The notes under the pieces are model-generated. The model saw nothing but the letters and a program-made list of their open reading frames with translations. It searched no databases and was not told the origin of the DNA. Below, one piece after another: positions 1 to 10,415 of a stretch of 64,000 nt of DNA. Source of the DNA: Burkholderiaceae bacterium. GTDB taxonomy: Bacteria; Pseudomonadota; Gammaproteobacteria; Burkholderiales; Burkholderiaceae_C. Position 1 is the stretch's first letter. Each line of letters begins with the position of its first letter. Made by a program: the position numbers and the translations under genes. The stretch spans positions 105,015 to 169,014 of the forward strand of contig JAFALA010000007.1 of NCBI GenBank assembly GCA_019234815.1, in the 5' to 3' direction.

Positions 1-1066
1 GAAAGGCGGCCAAACCCAGCTGCTCTGGACCACTTTCACGCCCCAGCAGATCGACATCGACGTCCACCATACGCAAGGGCGCGCCTACCTGAGCGCCATA
101 CTCAAGCAACTGGCTGCGGCAGGTGTTCGAATGACGCGGCTGGACGCGATTGGCTACGCCATCAAGAAGGCGGGAAGCAATTGCTTCATGCTGCCGGAGA
201 CTTTTGATTTCATTGCCGGCTTCGCCGCCGAGGCGCGGGCGCTGGGGATCGAAATCTTGGTGGAGATTCATTCTTACTACCAAACGCAGATCGAGATTGC
301 CAGGTATGTGGACTGGGTCTATGACTTCGCGCTGCCGCCCCTGGTGTTGCACGCGCTCAACTTCAACACCAGCGCAGGGCTCAGGCGCTGGCTGTCCATC
401 AGGCCGCGCAATGCCGTGACCGTGCTGGACACGCATGACGGCATTGGCATCATCGACATCGGCGCGGACAAGGCAGACAGAAGCGGCAGGCCAGGACTGG
501 TGCCGGACAGCGAACTTGATGCGCTGGTGGAACGGATTCACACGGCGTCTCTGGACCAAAGTCGCCAGGCCACCGGTGCAGCAGCCTCCAATCTGGACCT
601 CTATCAGGTCAATTGCACCTTTTACGATGCATTGGGCCGCAACGATACCGACTATTTGATTGCACGTGCCATTCAATTCTTCGTGCCAGGCGTGCCTCAG
701 GTGTATTACGTCGGACTGCTGGCGGGTTGCAACGACATGGACTTGCTGCTCAAGTCAGGTGTCGGCCGAAATATCAACCGCCACTACTACCAGGTAGGAG
801 AAGTGGCTGAGGCGGTGCAAAGGCCTGTGGTGCAGACCTTGTTGGGCTTGATTCGCTGGCGCAACAGCCACCCCTCCTTTCAAGGTGAATTCGAGCTTCT
901 GTCCGGCGGCAGCGACGTTTTGAGCTTGCGTTGGAGCAGGGAGGACGCATGGGCGCAGCTGGACGTGGATCTGGTCAGGCACTCATTGCGGATCAGAAGC
1001 AGTGGTGACTCGGAGTTCAGCCATTTTCATCGCGATGCCGGGGCGACGTTGGGGCGTGAACGTTAG
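1..1066 (+). CDS. Sucrose phosphorylase (GH13), 5' end outside the window
   Basis: The reading frame is open from base 2, so the N-terminus (about 145 residues by comparison with the family) lies upstream. The enzyme converts sucrose and phosphate to glucose 1-phosphate and fructose in the cytoplasm. All three GH13 catalytic residues are visible: the nucleophile Asp in RLDAIGYAIKKAG (codon 143-145), the acid/base Glu in VEIHSYY (263-265) and the transition-state Asp in LDTHDGIG. The stretch LAGCNDMDLL followed by GRNINRHYY is a sucrose-phosphorylase signature that separates it from amylosucrase and alpha-amylase. Downstream lie a LacI regulator, a fructokinase that would use the fructose, and a sugar transporter. 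Related sucrose-6-phosphate or glucosylglycerate phosphorylases cannot be wholly excluded. Confidence 0.9.
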   Translation, partial: KGGQTQLLWTTFTPQQIDIDVHHTQGRAYLSAILKQLAAAGVRMTRLDAIGYAIKKAGSNCFMLPETFDFIAGFAAEARALGIEILVEIHSYYQTQIEIARYVDWVYDFALPPLVLHALNFNTSAGLRRWLSIRPRNAVTVLDTHDGIGIIDIGADKADRSGRPGLVPDSELDALVERIHTASLDQSRQATGAAASNLDLYQVNCTFYDALGRNDTDYLIARAIQFFVPGVPQVYYVGLLAGCNDMDLLLKSGVGRNINRHYYQVGEVAEAVQRPVVQTLLGLIRWRNSHPSFQGEFELLSGGSDVLSLRWSREDAWAQLDVDLVRHSLRIRSSGDSEFSHFHRDAGATLGRER

Positions 1067-1204
1067 GAATTGAATCATTGACCCAAGGGTATGAGGTCTG
1101 GGCTGGAAGTCGATGGCGAAGCTGCGACAATTCCAGCTTGCAGGGCCGCCTTGATGCGGGGATCGACTTGCCCCGATGCTGCTCGGCCTGCGAGGAATGC
1201 CCCT

Positions 1205-2272
1205 ATGCCGAGATCCAAACAGCCCCCTGCCACTGATTCGACGAGTTCGTCGCCCGATCCGCGACGACTGCAAATGGATGACATTGCCAGGCTGGCGGGT
1301 GTTTCAACGGCAACCGTGTCGCGTGCCTTGAACGGGAGCAAGCTCATCAACGAGGAGACGCGTAAGCGCATCGTCGAACTCGCGCGGTCGCTCAATTACA
1401 CCGTCAATGTGGCGGCGCGAAATTTGCGCATTCAGGAAAACCGCACAGTGGCGGTCGTCGTCCCCTACGACGCAAAGTCCCGCCAGCACATTTCGGATCC
1501 CTTTTTCCTTTCCATCGTCGGTTCGATCGCCGACGCGTTGACCGACCGTGGCTACGACATGCTGCTGTCGCGAGTCGATGCAGAACGCCTGGATCTGGCC
1601 GCCGGCTGGCTGGATTCGGGCAAGGCCATCGGCTTGATCCTGATCGGACAATGGCGCCATCACGATCAGCTCAACGAAATGGCGATGCGAAAACTGCCGC
1701 TGGTGGTGTGGGGAGGAGAAATGCCGCAGCAGCTCTATTGCAGCGTAGGCGGGGACAACCAGCTTGGGGGCGCACTGGCAACCCGGCATCTGCTGCAATC
1801 AGGCCGGCGCCGTGTGGCGTTCGTAGGCGATGCCAAGCTGCCTGAGGTGTGGTTGCGTCAACAGGGTTATGCGTTGGCACTGAAAGAAGCGGGATTGAAA
1901 GCGGATCCCGAACTGGAACTGGCCGCCCCGTTTGAGCCAAGCGCAGCAACAGAATTCCTGCGTGAATTCTGTGCTCTCCATCAGGATTTCGACGCAGCGC
2001 TGTGCTGCAGCGATGTACTGGCGCTGCTCATGATCCAGGTCTTGCGTGCACAAGGGAGGCGTGTGCCGGAGGATGTCGCCATCGTTGGTTATGACGACAT
2101 GCCGCTGGCCGCCTATTGCGATCCGCCGTTGACGACAGTGCATCAGCCGGTGGCCGAGGCCGGCGTTCAAATGGTGGAAGCTTTGGTTGCCCAGATGAGC
2201 GGTGATCGAGCTTTGTCGCGCACGATGCCTGTTTACTTGTACCAGCGCAAAAGCACGCTGGCAGGGGCCTAG
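1205..2272 (+). CDS. LacI-family transcriptional regulator of the sucrose locus
   Basis: This is a 355-residue repressor. The N-terminal LacI helix-turn-helix and hinge (residues about 24-80, with DIARLAGVSTATVSRALNG) is followed by a periplasmic-binding-protein-like sensor domain ending in PLTTVHQPVAEAGVQMVEAL. The ATG at 1205 is chosen because GAGGA sits 8 bases upstream (1192-1196). The frame is open further upstream, but that part is unlike the family. It lies between the sucrose phosphorylase and fructokinase genes on the same strand. The operator at 2319-2332 just downstream fits the LacI-family consensus, so it most likely represses the fructokinase-transporter unit and is relieved by sucrose or fructose. 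The effector is inferred from context only. Confidence 0.9.
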   Translation: MPRSKQPPATDSTSSSPDPRRLQMDDIARLAGVSTATVSRALNGSKLINEETRKRIVELARSLNYTVNVAARNLRIQENRTVAVVVPYDAKSRQHISDPFFLSIVGSIADALTDRGYDMLLSRVDAERLDLAAGWLDSGKAIGLILIGQWRHHDQLNEMAMRKLPLVVWGGEMPQQLYCSVGGDNQLGGALATRHLLQSGRRRVAFVGDAKLPEVWLRQQGYALALKEAGLKADPELELAAPFEPSAATEFLREFCALHQDFDAALCCSDVLALLMIQVLRAQGRRVPEDVAIVGYDDMPLAAYCDPPLTTVHQPVAEAGVQMVEALVAQMSGDRALSRTMPVYLYQRKSTLAGA

Positions 2273-2318
2273 CAAGGAAGGCGCTCCACGCGCTTGGTTT
2301 GTGCTGGAAAGCCCTGTA

Positions 2319-2332
2319 TGCAATCGATTGCA
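2319..2332. promoter_or_regulatory. LacI-type operator O1 upstream of fructokinase
   Basis: TGCAATCGATTGCA is a perfect 14-bp palindrome matching the LacI/GalR-family core TGnAAnCGnTTnCA at every defined position. It lies 81 bases upstream of the fructokinase ATG, right after the LacI gene. A weak promoter (TTGGTT 2294-2299, TATGCA 2317-2322, 17-bp spacer) would overlap it. Confidence 0.85.
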
Positions 2333-2412
2333 AAACACTGAAGACGCGTCCAGAATACGGGGCGCGATGCAGCCCTGGATGGGGGCGTCAAACAGCAAGA
2401 CAGGAGACAAAA

Positions 2413-3336
2413 ATGCCCGCGGTGCAATCAGTTGCACGGCCTATCCTCGTGTTGGGCGAGGCCTTGGTCGATGAATTTCAGGATGGTTGGGTCGCCGGGG
2501 GCGCGCCTTTCAATGTGGCGCGCTCGCTCGTGCAGTTGGGCGCGTCGGTTGAATTTGTCAGCAGGATAGGGACTGACGATGCCGGGGCGGCGCTGGTGCT
2601 GGAAAGTGCATCCCGGTATGGACTGCCAATGTCCGGCGTGCAGCGCGATGCATCGCACCCAACGGGTCGAGTCAGCGTCGTTCAGCGTCCGGGAGAAGTG
2701 GGGCACCGGTTCGAGATTCATGCCGAGTCGGCCTGGGATCACATTGCGCTGCCGGATCTCGACCTGAACGGCGAGGGCGGGTGGCTGTACTTTGGCACGC
2801 TGGCCCAGCGCAGCCCTGTGTCATGCGCCAGCTTGCGCAAGCTGGTCAAGCGGCACTGCGGGCCTGTGTTTCTCGATTTGAACCTGCGGGCAGGGGACGC
2901 TCTTCGAGAGCGGGTGGCCGAGTCCTTGATGCTGGCCGATTGGGTCAAGGTCAATGAAGAGGAATGGCGCCAATTGCAGACCTGGTATGGATTGGATGAC
3001 GTGTCCTGCCTCATGGCCAGATTTGCGTTGACGCGCCTGCTGGTCACGCGCGGCGAGCAGGGTTATCTGCTGTATGACCAGTCAGGGTGCCTGCAAATCG
3101 AGGCAGATGGGGTCCGGCAGTCGCATGTGCAGGATACGGTCGGGGCAGGCGATGCGTTTGCGGCGCTGGTTCTGGCGGGATTGAGCCTGAGCCGCGACAT
3201 GGCAGAAGTGCTGAAACTCGCCAACCGATATGCGGCATTTGTCTGCGGCATCAAGGGGCCGCTTCCGGACCATCCTGAAGGCTTGACGGCCTGGCGGGAA
3301 GCCCTGGCGGGACTCCCGGCGGGGGATGCGTCATGA
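2413..3336 (+). CDS. Fructokinase (PfkB/ribokinase family)
   Basis: This 307-residue cytoplasmic sugar kinase would phosphorylate the fructose released by sucrose phosphorylase. PfkB features are the N-terminal glycine motif VAGGAPFNVA (residues about 27-36) and the C-terminal ATP/anion-hole signature DTVGAGDAF with catalytic Asp247. The ATG at 2413 is preceded by AGGAG at 2402-2406; an in-frame ATG at 2299 would run through the operator region and lacks a ribosome site. The stop overlaps the transporter start (ATGA, 3333-3336), so the two are translationally coupled. Substrate specificity for fructose rather than another hexose is inferred from neighbours. Confidence 0.88.
   Translation: MPAVQSVARPILVLGEALVDEFQDGWVAGGAPFNVARSLVQLGASVEFVSRIGTDDAGAALVLESASRYGLPMSGVQRDASHPTGRVSVVQRPGEVGHRFEIHAESAWDHIALPDLDLNGEGGWLYFGTLAQRSPVSCASLRKLVKRHCGPVFLDLNLRAGDALRERVAESLMLADWVKVNEEEWRQLQTWYGLDDVSCLMARFALTRLLVTRGEQGYLLYDQSGCLQIEADGVRQSHVQDTVGAGDAFAALVLAGLSLSRDMAEVLKLANRYAAFVCGIKGPLPDHPEGLTAWREALAGLPAGDAS
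2423..2436. promoter_or_regulatory. Second LacI-type operator O2 inside the fructokinase 5' end
   Basis: TGCAATCAGTTGCA keeps both half-sites of O1 and differs from it only at the two central-right bases. It begins 104 bp after O1, close to ten helical turns, and overlaps codons 4-8 of the fructokinase. The spacing suggests cooperative binding or looping by the LacI-type repressor. Confidence 0.65.
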
Positions 3337-4664
3337 GTGCCGGTTCATCGGCGCCCAAGCCGCGCCTGACGTTCGCGCAGATCGTCAACATGAATATCGG
3401 TTTTCTTGGCATTCAGTTCAGCTTCGGCTTGCAGCAAGCCAGCATGAGCCCCATCTATCAGATGCTGGGCGCGCAGGGCAAAGACCTGCCTTACCTGTGG
3501 CTTGCAGGTCCGATCACCGGCTTGCTGGTCCAGCCTCTGATTGGAGCGGCCAGCGACAGGACCACGCATCGCTGGGGGCGCCGCACGCCGTATTTCCTGT
3601 TCGGCGCGCTGTTGTGCAGCCTGGGCCTGCTCGCCATGCCGTTCAGTCCCTCGCTGTGGTTCGCCGCAGGGCTGCTCTGGATCCTGGACGCCGCCAACAA
3701 CGTGACGATGGAGCCGTATCGGGCCTACGTCACCGACCGTCTTCGCGACGACCAACATGCCAGCGGCTTTTTGACTCAAGCGTCTTTTACCGGACTGGCC
3801 CAGACCTTGGCGTATCTCACGCCAAGTCTTTTGGTGGCGCTGGGCATGAACAAGAATGCGGTCGGCGCCAACGGCATCCCTTACACCACCACGCTGGCGT
3901 TCATCATCGGTGCCCTGATGTCCTTTGTCACCGTGTATTGGTCGATCAGGCGCGTACCTGAGTTGCCCCTGCCGGATGCGGAATTGCGCAGGATCGAAGC
4001 CTTGCCGCGAGGCCTGGGGCCGTCGATCCGGGAGATCGTGTCTGCGCTGCGGGACATGCCGCAAACCATGCGCCGGCTGTGGTGGATGGCGCTCTTCCAG
4101 TGGTACGGCATGCTCTGCTATTGGATCTACATCGTCCCTTCGCTTGCGGCCACGATGTTCAACACCAGGGATGCGCACAGTGCCGGCTTCCGGGACGCAG
4201 CGTTGTTGAATGGGCAAATTGGCGGGTTCTACAACGTCATCGCCTTCCTCGCTGCGTTTGCGATGGTTTCCTTCACGAGACGATTTGGCGCCAAGTGGGT
4301 GCATGCTTTTGCGCTGATGTGCGCCGCAGGCAGCATGTGCGTGCTCCCTGACTTGCACAGCAAGACCTTGTTGTTCCTGCCGATGATCGGCATAGGGCTG
4401 GCATGGGGGTCGATCATGGGCAATCCCTATGTACTGCTCGCAGGCAGCATTCCACCTGAGCGGGCTGGCGTGTACATGGGCATCTTCAACATGTTCATCG
4501 TGATTCCCATGCTGATTCAATCTCTCACCCTGCCGCTGTTCTATGAAAGTCTGCTGGGAGGCCGTCCAGAGAATGTCATTCGGCTGGCCGGAATCCTGTT
4601 GGGGATAGCGGCCTTGTGTGTCCTTCAGGTCAAAACGTCTTCAGAGCGGCTGTCCGGCAAATGA
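3333..4664 (+). CDS. MFS sugar transporter, SUT/SLC45-like sucrose permease
   Basis: This is a 443-residue inner-membrane protein with about 12 hydrophobic segments. The N-terminal [17 protein letters not shown] and the loop 2-3 motif [16 protein letters not shown] resemble proton-coupled sucrose and glucoside transporters of the GPH/SLC45 type more than drug exporters. The start overlaps the fructokinase stop. In context it would import intact sucrose, which the phosphorylase then splits without spending ATP. No PTS or extracellular invertase gene is visible. Maltose or another disaccharide remains possible. Confidence 0.85.
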   Translation: MSAGSSAPKPRLTFAQIVNMNIGFLGIQFSFGLQQASMSPIYQMLGAQGKDLPYLWLAGPITGLLVQPLIGAASDRTTHRWGRRTPYFLFGALLCSLGLLAMPFSPSLWFAAGLLWILDAANNVTMEPYRAYVTDRLRDDQHASGFLTQASFTGLAQTLAYLTPSLLVALGMNKNAVGANGIPYTTTLAFIIGALMSFVTVYWSIRRVPELPLPDAELRRIEALPRGLGPSIREIVSALRDMPQTMRRLWWMALFQWYGMLCYWIYIVPSLAATMFNTRDAHSAGFRDAALLNGQIGGFYNVIAFLAAFAMVSFTRRFGAKWVHAFALMCAAGSMCVLPDLHSKTLLFLPMIGIGLAWGSIMGNPYVLLAGSIPPERAGVYMGIFNMFIVIPMLIQSLTLPLFYESLLGGRPENVIRLAGILLGIAALCVLQVKTSSERLSGK

Positions 4665-4701
4665 GTCGAGTGCTCGTCACGTATCAAAAGTAAAAACGAA
4701 G

Positions 4702-4729
4702 TGAACCGCCCCGGCTTCCTGGGAGCTAA
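4702..4729. repeat. Possible relic of an IS3-type terminal repeat
   Basis: The short stretch beginning TGAACCGCCCCGGCTTCCTG, in the convergent gap 4665-4809, resembles the ends of some IS3-family elements of Betaproteobacteria as I remember them. There is no transposase and no partner end within reach, so this is at most a relic. Nothing else is apparent in the gap. Confidence 0.2.
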
Positions 4730-4809
4730 GTTGGGGTGAGTCCAGGCAGTCAATGCCGCCTGATTGCCGAGTTGCCGGGAGGAATTTGGCGTCATCAAGC
4801 GCCTGCGGT

Positions 4810-7170
4810 TCAAGGTAGCAGTGTCAGTTTGTGCAGGGTTGGGCCGGGTAGGAAGGGCAGGGGCCTGGCGTTGGCCCAGTCGGCGAAATCGGCGCGATAG
4901 TAGGGCGAGATGGGGTTGCCCGACTGACCTCCTGGCAAGACCATGATGCCGTTTTCCTCATGGCCCGGCGAGACGACGATGCGTTCGCTTTGTCCATTCT
5001 CGGGCCGCTGCACGCGCGGCATGTGGCTGTCGCCGTTGAACTCGGTCTCTGGCATATTCAGGTAGCGGCCCAGCAACGGGATTGCGCTGGCCAGTGGATG
5101 ATGGATGGCTGAGAGGTTCTGGCGGCCCCATCGGACTTCGTCCGGATTGCCCTGGGTCGTCTTGAGTACATTCCTGCGGCTTTCGATCACGGCGCGCTCC
5201 AAGAACTGCTTCCAGTTGTCGCCGGACGCCAGCACGTCAATTCGGCGCGCCTGGATCAGGGCCCACACGGGTGTTTCGGGCGCCCATTTGAGGTCACGCT
5301 GCGACAGGCTCCTGCTTTCCAGGTACGAGGAGATCGGCCGTAGCAGTTCCTCGTGCACGTGGACCCGAAAGGCGCGCACCCAGGTGTAGCCCACTGCGTC
5401 CACGCTGGCACGGTCGGTGCTGGTCTCGATGGCTAGTCGGTAGTCGGCCAAGCCGTTTCGGGTCACGAACTCGTCGGTCAGGACTTCGTCGAGCAGCAGG
5501 CGTTTCCAGCGCTGCAGGAAGAGCGCGCGATCGTCGAGCTGAATTTCATGCATATCGGCTTCATTGAAGTGCTTCCTGGCGCGCAGGTCGTCCCGGATTT
5601 GCTGGCCACGGGCGCCGAGGTCGTAGCCGCCGGTACCGAGCAGGCCCAAGTCGGCTCCGCCGACCATGCGTTGGTTGGCACTCCACAGGCGCGCATCGGC
5701 CGGGTCGTAGACCTTGGGCAGCTTGTCGCCGTACACGTAGTAACCGTCCCAGCCATTGGCGCCGCTGCTCCAGTCCTGCGGCGTATCCATGTCTGCGTCA
5801 CTTGCATAGTGACGACGTGGGATGGAGCCGATGATCGTCCAGCCGATGTGGCCTTGCGAGTCGGCGGTCATGAAGTTCTGCGCCGGAATGCCCACGCCGA
5901 CAGCCACTTTCTGGGCCTCCTCGACGCTGCCCACATTCTCCAGGCCGATGAAACGCAAATTCAGGCCTTCCCTGTCGTAGGCCACCCAGCGCAAGGCATA
6001 ACGATCGAAAGGCGCAGCAAGGACGGGGCCCCATTCGGTTTCCTTGACCTCCATCTCGACGCTTTCGCCCCCGGCAACTTCAATACGTTCCTTGAAGAGC
6101 ATGAGCGGCTTCTCGCCCGAGGGACTCTGATATTTGGTGCCCGCCTTGTCGAGCTTGAGCGCGATGACGTCCGTCCAGTCGGCCGTGCTGTTGGTGAAGC
6201 CCCAAGCCAGCTTGCCGTTGGAGCCTACGATCACGGCTGGCATGCTAGGCAAGGTCACGCCGGTGATGACAAGGTCGCGCCCGTCTTGTTTCCATCGCAG
6301 TTGCGCCTTGTACCAGGTGTGGGGAACGCGGATGCCCAGGTGCATGTCGTTGGCGACCATGGCCGCGCCGGTATCCGTCAGGCTGCCGCCCACAGCCCAG
6401 TTGTTGGAGCCGATGTCGCACGAGTCGCGCAGGCCGCAGTCGGAGCAGGCCAGCTTGGCGGCAGCGCCGAGCTGCTGCGGCCAGGGCGAGGCGGGTACCG
6501 GAATGGGCGTGGGTTTGCTGCCGTCCACGGCCGCATCCCAGTCGGCGCTGTGCTGCATCAGGAAGGCGTACCAGTCGGCAGGAACGGCCTCCTTGATGGC
6601 GCCCATGGCCAATTCGTCGCGCCCCTCCCCGCGTTGCAGATCCAGGTACATGGAGAGCACGGCGAGCAGCGAATCGGCTGGCTGCCATTGTTTGGGCGGC
6701 TGGTTCAGCAAGCCATATTCGAAGGGACGTGCATTGAGCGTTGCCAAACCCTTGTTGACACCATCGGCGTAGGCCAGCAACAGCGTCTTTTCCTCAACCG
6801 ACATGGCTTTGATAGCCGCTTCGGCGCGCGCGCGGAAGCGATGGATGCGGCGGCTTTTGTCCAGCTTCAGCGCCTTGGCACCGACCAGCGCTGAGAGCTC
6901 GCCGGCTGCATTGCGGCGCAGCAGGTCCATTTGAAAAAAGCGATCCTGCGCATGCGCAAAGCCGAGGGCGCGCGCGGCATCCAGCCGATTCGCGGCGCTG
7001 ACGGTCAGGTAGCCGTGGTCGTCGCGGCTCAGCTCGACCGGGGTGCTGACTCCTATGCTGCGCTGGCCATCGAGCTGGGCCAAGCTGGACCACAGGAAGC
7101 CGTACAGCCCCGCGGCCAACAAGATGACGAGCAACAGCAGGAACAGGAAAATTTTGCGGAGCCAGGACAT
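4810..7170 (-). CDS. Penicillin acylase-family Ntn hydrolase (AHL/beta-lactam acylase type)
   Basis: This is a 786-residue precursor. An N-terminal hydrophobic segment (residues 6-29) would export it to the periplasm or anchor it. The alpha-subunit region is followed by the autocatalytic processing site GSNNWAVGGS, where Ser255 becomes the N-terminal nucleophile of the beta subunit. The short spacer just before it contains three Cys (ACSDCGLRDSC). The family cleaves amide side chains of penicillins, N-acyl-homoserine lactones or acyl peptides; which of these applies cannot be read from sequence. It stands alone, 80 bases downstream of cusA on the same strand. Confidence 0.88.
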   Translation of the reverse strand: MSWLRKIFLFLLLLVILLAAGLYGFLWSSLAQLDGQRSIGVSTPVELSRDDHGYLTVSAANRLDAARALGFAHAQDRFFQMDLLRRNAAGELSALVGAKALKLDKSRRIHRFRARAEAAIKAMSVEEKTLLLAYADGVNKGLATLNARPFEYGLLNQPPKQWQPADSLLAVLSMYLDLQRGEGRDELAMGAIKEAVPADWYAFLMQHSADWDAAVDGSKPTPIPVPASPWPQQLGAAAKLACSDCGLRDSCDIGSNNWAVGGSLTDTGAAMVANDMHLGIRVPHTWYKAQLRWKQDGRDLVITGVTLPSMPAVIVGSNGKLAWGFTNSTADWTDVIALKLDKAGTKYQSPSGEKPLMLFKERIEVAGGESVEMEVKETEWGPVLAAPFDRYALRWVAYDREGLNLRFIGLENVGSVEEAQKVAVGVGIPAQNFMTADSQGHIGWTIIGSIPRRHYASDADMDTPQDWSSGANGWDGYYVYGDKLPKVYDPADARLWSANQRMVGGADLGLLGTGGYDLGARGQQIRDDLRARKHFNEADMHEIQLDDRALFLQRWKRLLLDEVLTDEFVTRNGLADYRLAIETSTDRASVDAVGYTWVRAFRVHVHEELLRPISSYLESRSLSQRDLKWAPETPVWALIQARRIDVLASGDNWKQFLERAVIESRRNVLKTTQGNPDEVRWGRQNLSAIHHPLASAIPLLGRYLNMPETEFNGDSHMPRVQRPENGQSERIVVSPGHEENGIMVLPGGQSGNPISPYYRADFADWANARPLPFLPGPTLHKLTLLP

Positions 7171-7250
7171 CGGAGCCTCGCGTTGGGGGAATGGCGGCGA
7201 TTGTCAGCGCAGGCAGGAAGACACTCTCCTGGCACTGACCCTAGTGAGCG

Positions 7251-10200
7251 TTATGTCTCTTGGCGCCCATGCGCTCCTTCAACCTCAGTCGGGCGGTCGC
7301 ACCGCCTGCGGCGTACCAGGTACCAGGCCGCAGGAATCACCAGCATGCTGAGCAAGGGCGCGGACAGCATGCCCCCCAGCATGGGCGCCGCGATTCGTGA
7401 CATGAGCTCGGACCCCGTCCCGTGCCCGAGCAGGATCGGCAGCAGGCCGGCGGTCACCACCGCGACCGTCATCGCCTTCGGTCGGACACGCTGCACTGCG
7501 CCTTCGCGGATCGCGGTCAACAGCGTCGCTTCGTCGTCGGGGGCGCCCGCCGACACGAGCTGCCGATGCGCGTTGCGCAAATAGATCAGCATGACCACAC
7601 CGAACTCCGCCGCCACGCCGGCCAGGGCGATGAAACCCACGGCCGTGGCCACGGAAAGGGCGTGCCCAAGTACCCAGACGAGCCAGAAACCGCCCACCAG
7701 CGAGAAAGGCACGGCCGCCATCACGAGTGCCGCATCGGTGCCGGATCGGAACAGCAGGTAGAGCAGCGCGAAGATGATCGCCAGCGTGACGGGCACGACG
7801 AGCTTGAGCCGCTCGGCCGCGCGCTGCAAGTACTCGAACTGGCCCGACCAGGCGATGGCGTAGCCTGGCGGAGTGGCCACCTGCCGGGCCACGGCGGCCT
7901 GCATGTCCCCGACCACGGCGCTGAGGTCGCGGCCGCGGACGTCCACGTAGACCCAGCCGGAGAGGCGCGCGTTCTCGCTGCGCAGCATCGGCGGTCCGTC
8001 CTGCACGGAGAGTCGAGCCACGTCTTGCAGCAGCACGGTCGCGCCCTGGCGCGTGACGAAAGGCAGGACGCGCAGCCGCTCCAGAGAATCGCGGATCTCG
8101 CGTGGGTAGCGCAGGCTGATGGGGAAGCGCTCGCGGCCCAGCACCACTTCACCGACCTCGTCGCCGCCAATGGCCGCGGCCACGACAGACTGAACGTCGG
8201 CGACCGAGAGGCCGTAGCGAGCGGCAACCAGGCGGTCGACGTCGACGTCGATGTAGCGCCCACCCGTGAGGCGCTCGGCAAGCGCCGAGGACACCCCGGG
8301 CACGTTCGTCACCGCGGCCTCGATCTGCGCGCTCAAGCGGTCTATCGTCGCCAGGTCGCTGCCTGACACCTTGATGCCCACCGGACTCTTGATGCCGGTT
8401 GCGAGCATGTCGATGCGGTTGCGGATCGGCGGCACCCAGACGTTGGACAGGCCGGGCACCTTGACCACGCGATCCAGCTCTTCGACAAGTTTTTCCGGCG
8501 TCATGCCGGTGCGCCACTGATCTCTGGGCTTGAACTGGATCGTGGTCTCGAACATCTCCACGGGCGCCGGATCGGTGGCGGTGTCGGCCCGGCCGGCCTT
8601 GCCGAAGACGTGCGCCACCTCGGGGACGGTCTTGATGAGGCGGTCGGTTTGTTGCAGCAGCTCGGCGGCTTTGGCGACCGAGAGGCCAGGCAAGGCCGAC
8701 GGCATGTAGAGCAGGTCGCCTTCGTCGAGAGGCGGCATGAACTCGCCGCCCAGACGCGCGAGCGGTACGGCCGTGACTGCGAGCGCGAGCAGGGCCGCGA
8801 GCAGCGTGGCCCTGGGGTGGCGCAGAACGATCTCCAGCACCGGCCGGTAGGCCGCAACGAGCGCTCGATTGAGCGGGTTCTCCGCCTCCTTCGGAATGCG
8901 GCCGCGAATCAAATAGCCCATCAGCACGGGCACGAGCGTGATGGACAGGCCGGCCGCGGCCGCCATCGCGTAGGTCTTCGTGAGCGCCAGCGGCGCGAAG
9001 AGCCGCCCTTCCTGCGCTTCGAGCGTGAATACCGGCAGGAAGGACAGCGTGATCACCAGCAGCGAGAAAAAGAGCGCCGGCCCCACCTCCACGGCCGCCT
9101 CGGCCACCAGGGCCCAGCGCCCGGCGAGATCGGGGGCACGCCCATGCCGCTCCTTGAAATGCTCGAGATGCTTGTGTGCGGCCTCCACGAGCACGACCGA
9201 GGCATCGACCATCGCGCCCAGCGCGATCGCGATGCCGCCGAGCGAGAGGATGTTGGCGCTGACGCCCTGCCAGCGCATCACGACGAAGGCCACGAGGATG
9301 CCCGCGGGCAAGGTGATCACGGCGACCAGGGCCGAGCGCAGGTGAAACAGGAACACTGCGCAGACGAGGGCCACGACGACGCACTCCTCGATCAGCTTGC
9401 CGCGCAGGTTGTCGACGGCGCGGTCGATGAGCTTGGAGCGGTCATGGGTTTCAACGATCTCGACGCCGGGCGGCAGGCTCGATTTGAGCACGGCGAGTTT
9501 GGCCTTGACGGCCGCGATCGTGCTGCGGGCGTTCTTGCCTGAGCGCATGACGACCACGCCGCCGGCGACTTCGCCCTCGCCGTCGAGCTCGGCCACACCG
9601 CGGCGCATTTCGGGCCCGAGCTGCACATGGGCCACGTCACGCAACAGCACCGGCGTGGCGCCGGACGCGGCGATCGGGATGGTGCGGAAATCGTCGAGCG
9701 ACTGGAGGAAGCCGCGCGAGCGCACCATGTATTCCGCCTCGGCCATCTCGACGACCGAGCCGCCCGACGATTGGTTGGCCTTCCGGATGGCCTCGGCGAC
9801 GGCCTCCTGCGTGACCGACAGCGCGCGCATGCGGTCGGGGTCCAGCACGACCTGGTACTGCCGAACCATGCCGCCGATGCTTGCGACCTCGGCCACGTCG
9901 GGCACGGTCTTGAGCTCGAACTTCAGGAACCAGTCGTTGAGGGCACGCAGCTGGCCCAGGTCCTTGCTGCCGCTTCGGTCTACGAGCGCGTACTCGTAGA
10001 CCCAGCCCACACCGGTGGCGTCGGGCCCGAGCGTCGCCGTGGCGCCTGCGGGCAGCCGCGCCTGGGCCTGGTTGAGCGACTCGACCACGCGTGAGCGCGC
10101 CCAGTAGGGATCCGTCTTGTCGTCGAACAGCACGTAGACGAAGGAGTCGCCGAAGAAGGAGTAGCCGCGCACGGTCTTGGCGCCGGGCACGCCCAGCAGC

Positions 10201-10415
10201 GACGTAGTGAGCGGATAGGTCACCAGGTCTTCGACGAGCTGGGGTGGCTTGCCCGGGTAGGTCGTGCGGACGATCACCTGCGTGTCCGAGAGGTCGGGCA
10301 GCGCATCGACGGGTGTATGGGCCACCGACCAGGCGCCCGCCGCAGCCAGCACGGCCGTGGCGACCAGCACGAGGATGCGGTTCGCGATGGACCAGCGAAT
10401 GAGGACTTCGATCAT
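7251..10415 (-). CDS. cusA: CusA/SilA-like heavy-metal RND efflux pump
   Basis: This is a 1054-residue inner-membrane proton-driven pump of the HME-RND class, with 12 transmembrane segments and two large periplasmic loops. HME signatures are [19 protein letters not shown] near the N-terminus and the TM4 proton-relay segment [20 protein letters not shown], in place of the DD motif of drug pumps. Loops with [10 protein letters not shown] and [16 protein letters not shown] match the Cu(I)/Ag(I) pump CusA, where methionines in these positions pass the metal. The start overlaps the cusB stop (ATGA at 10412-10415). Copper or silver is the likely substrate. CzcA-type Zn/Co/Cd export is less likely because the adaptor is CusB-like. 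Confidence 0.92.
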   Translation of the reverse strand: MIEVLIRWSIANRILVLVATAVLAAAGAWSVAHTPVDALPDLSDTQVIVRTTYPGKPPQLVEDLVTYPLTTSLLGVPGAKTVRGYSFFGDSFVYVLFDDKTDPYWARSRVVESLNQAQARLPAGATATLGPDATGVGWVYEYALVDRSGSKDLGQLRALNDWFLKFELKTVPDVAEVASIGGMVRQYQVVLDPDRMRALSVTQEAVAEAIRKANQSSGGSVVEMAEAEYMVRSRGFLQSLDDFRTIPIAASGATPVLLRDVAHVQLGPEMRRGVAELDGEGEVAGGVVVMRSGKNARSTIAAVKAKLAVLKSSLPPGVEIVETHDRSKLIDRAVDNLRGKLIEECVVVALVCAVFLFHLRSALVAVITLPAGILVAFVVMRWQGVSANILSLGGIAIALGAMVDASVVLVEAAHKHLEHFKERHGRAPDLAGRWALVAEAAVEVGPALFFSLLVITLSFLPVFTLEAQEGRLFAPLALTKTYAMAAAAGLSITLVPVLMGYLIRGRIPKEAENPLNRALVAAYRPVLEIVLRHPRATLLAALLALAVTAVPLARLGGEFMPPLDEGDLLYMPSALPGLSVAKAAELLQQTDRLIKTVPEVAHVFGKAGRADTATDPAPVEMFETTIQFKPRDQWRTGMTPEKLVEELDRVVKVPGLSNVWVPPIRNRIDMLATGIKSPVGIKVSGSDLATIDRLSAQIEAAVTNVPGVSSALAERLTGGRYIDVDVDRLVAARYGLSVADVQSVVAAAIGGDEVGEVVLGRERFPISLRYPREIRDSLERLRVLPFVTRQGATVLLQDVARLSVQDGPPMLRSENARLSGWVYVDVRGRDLSAVVGDMQAAVARQVATPPGYAIAWSGQFEYLQRAAERLKLVVPVTLAIIFALLYLLFRSGTDAALVMAAVPFSLVGGFWLVWVLGHALSVATAVGFIALAGVAAEFGVVMLIYLRNAHRQLVSAGAPDDEATLLTAIREGAVQRVRPKAMTVAVVTAGLLPILLGHGTGSELMSRIAAPMLGGMLSAPLLSMLVIPAAWYLVRRRRCDRPTEVEGAHGRQET

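Noticed and set aside
5548..6894. 448-codon open frame on the + strand inside the acylase gene
   Set aside because: It is antisense to a gene with clear Ntn-hydrolase motifs, has no ribosome site, and its translation is rich in Gly, Val and Arg as expected from high-GC antisense reading.
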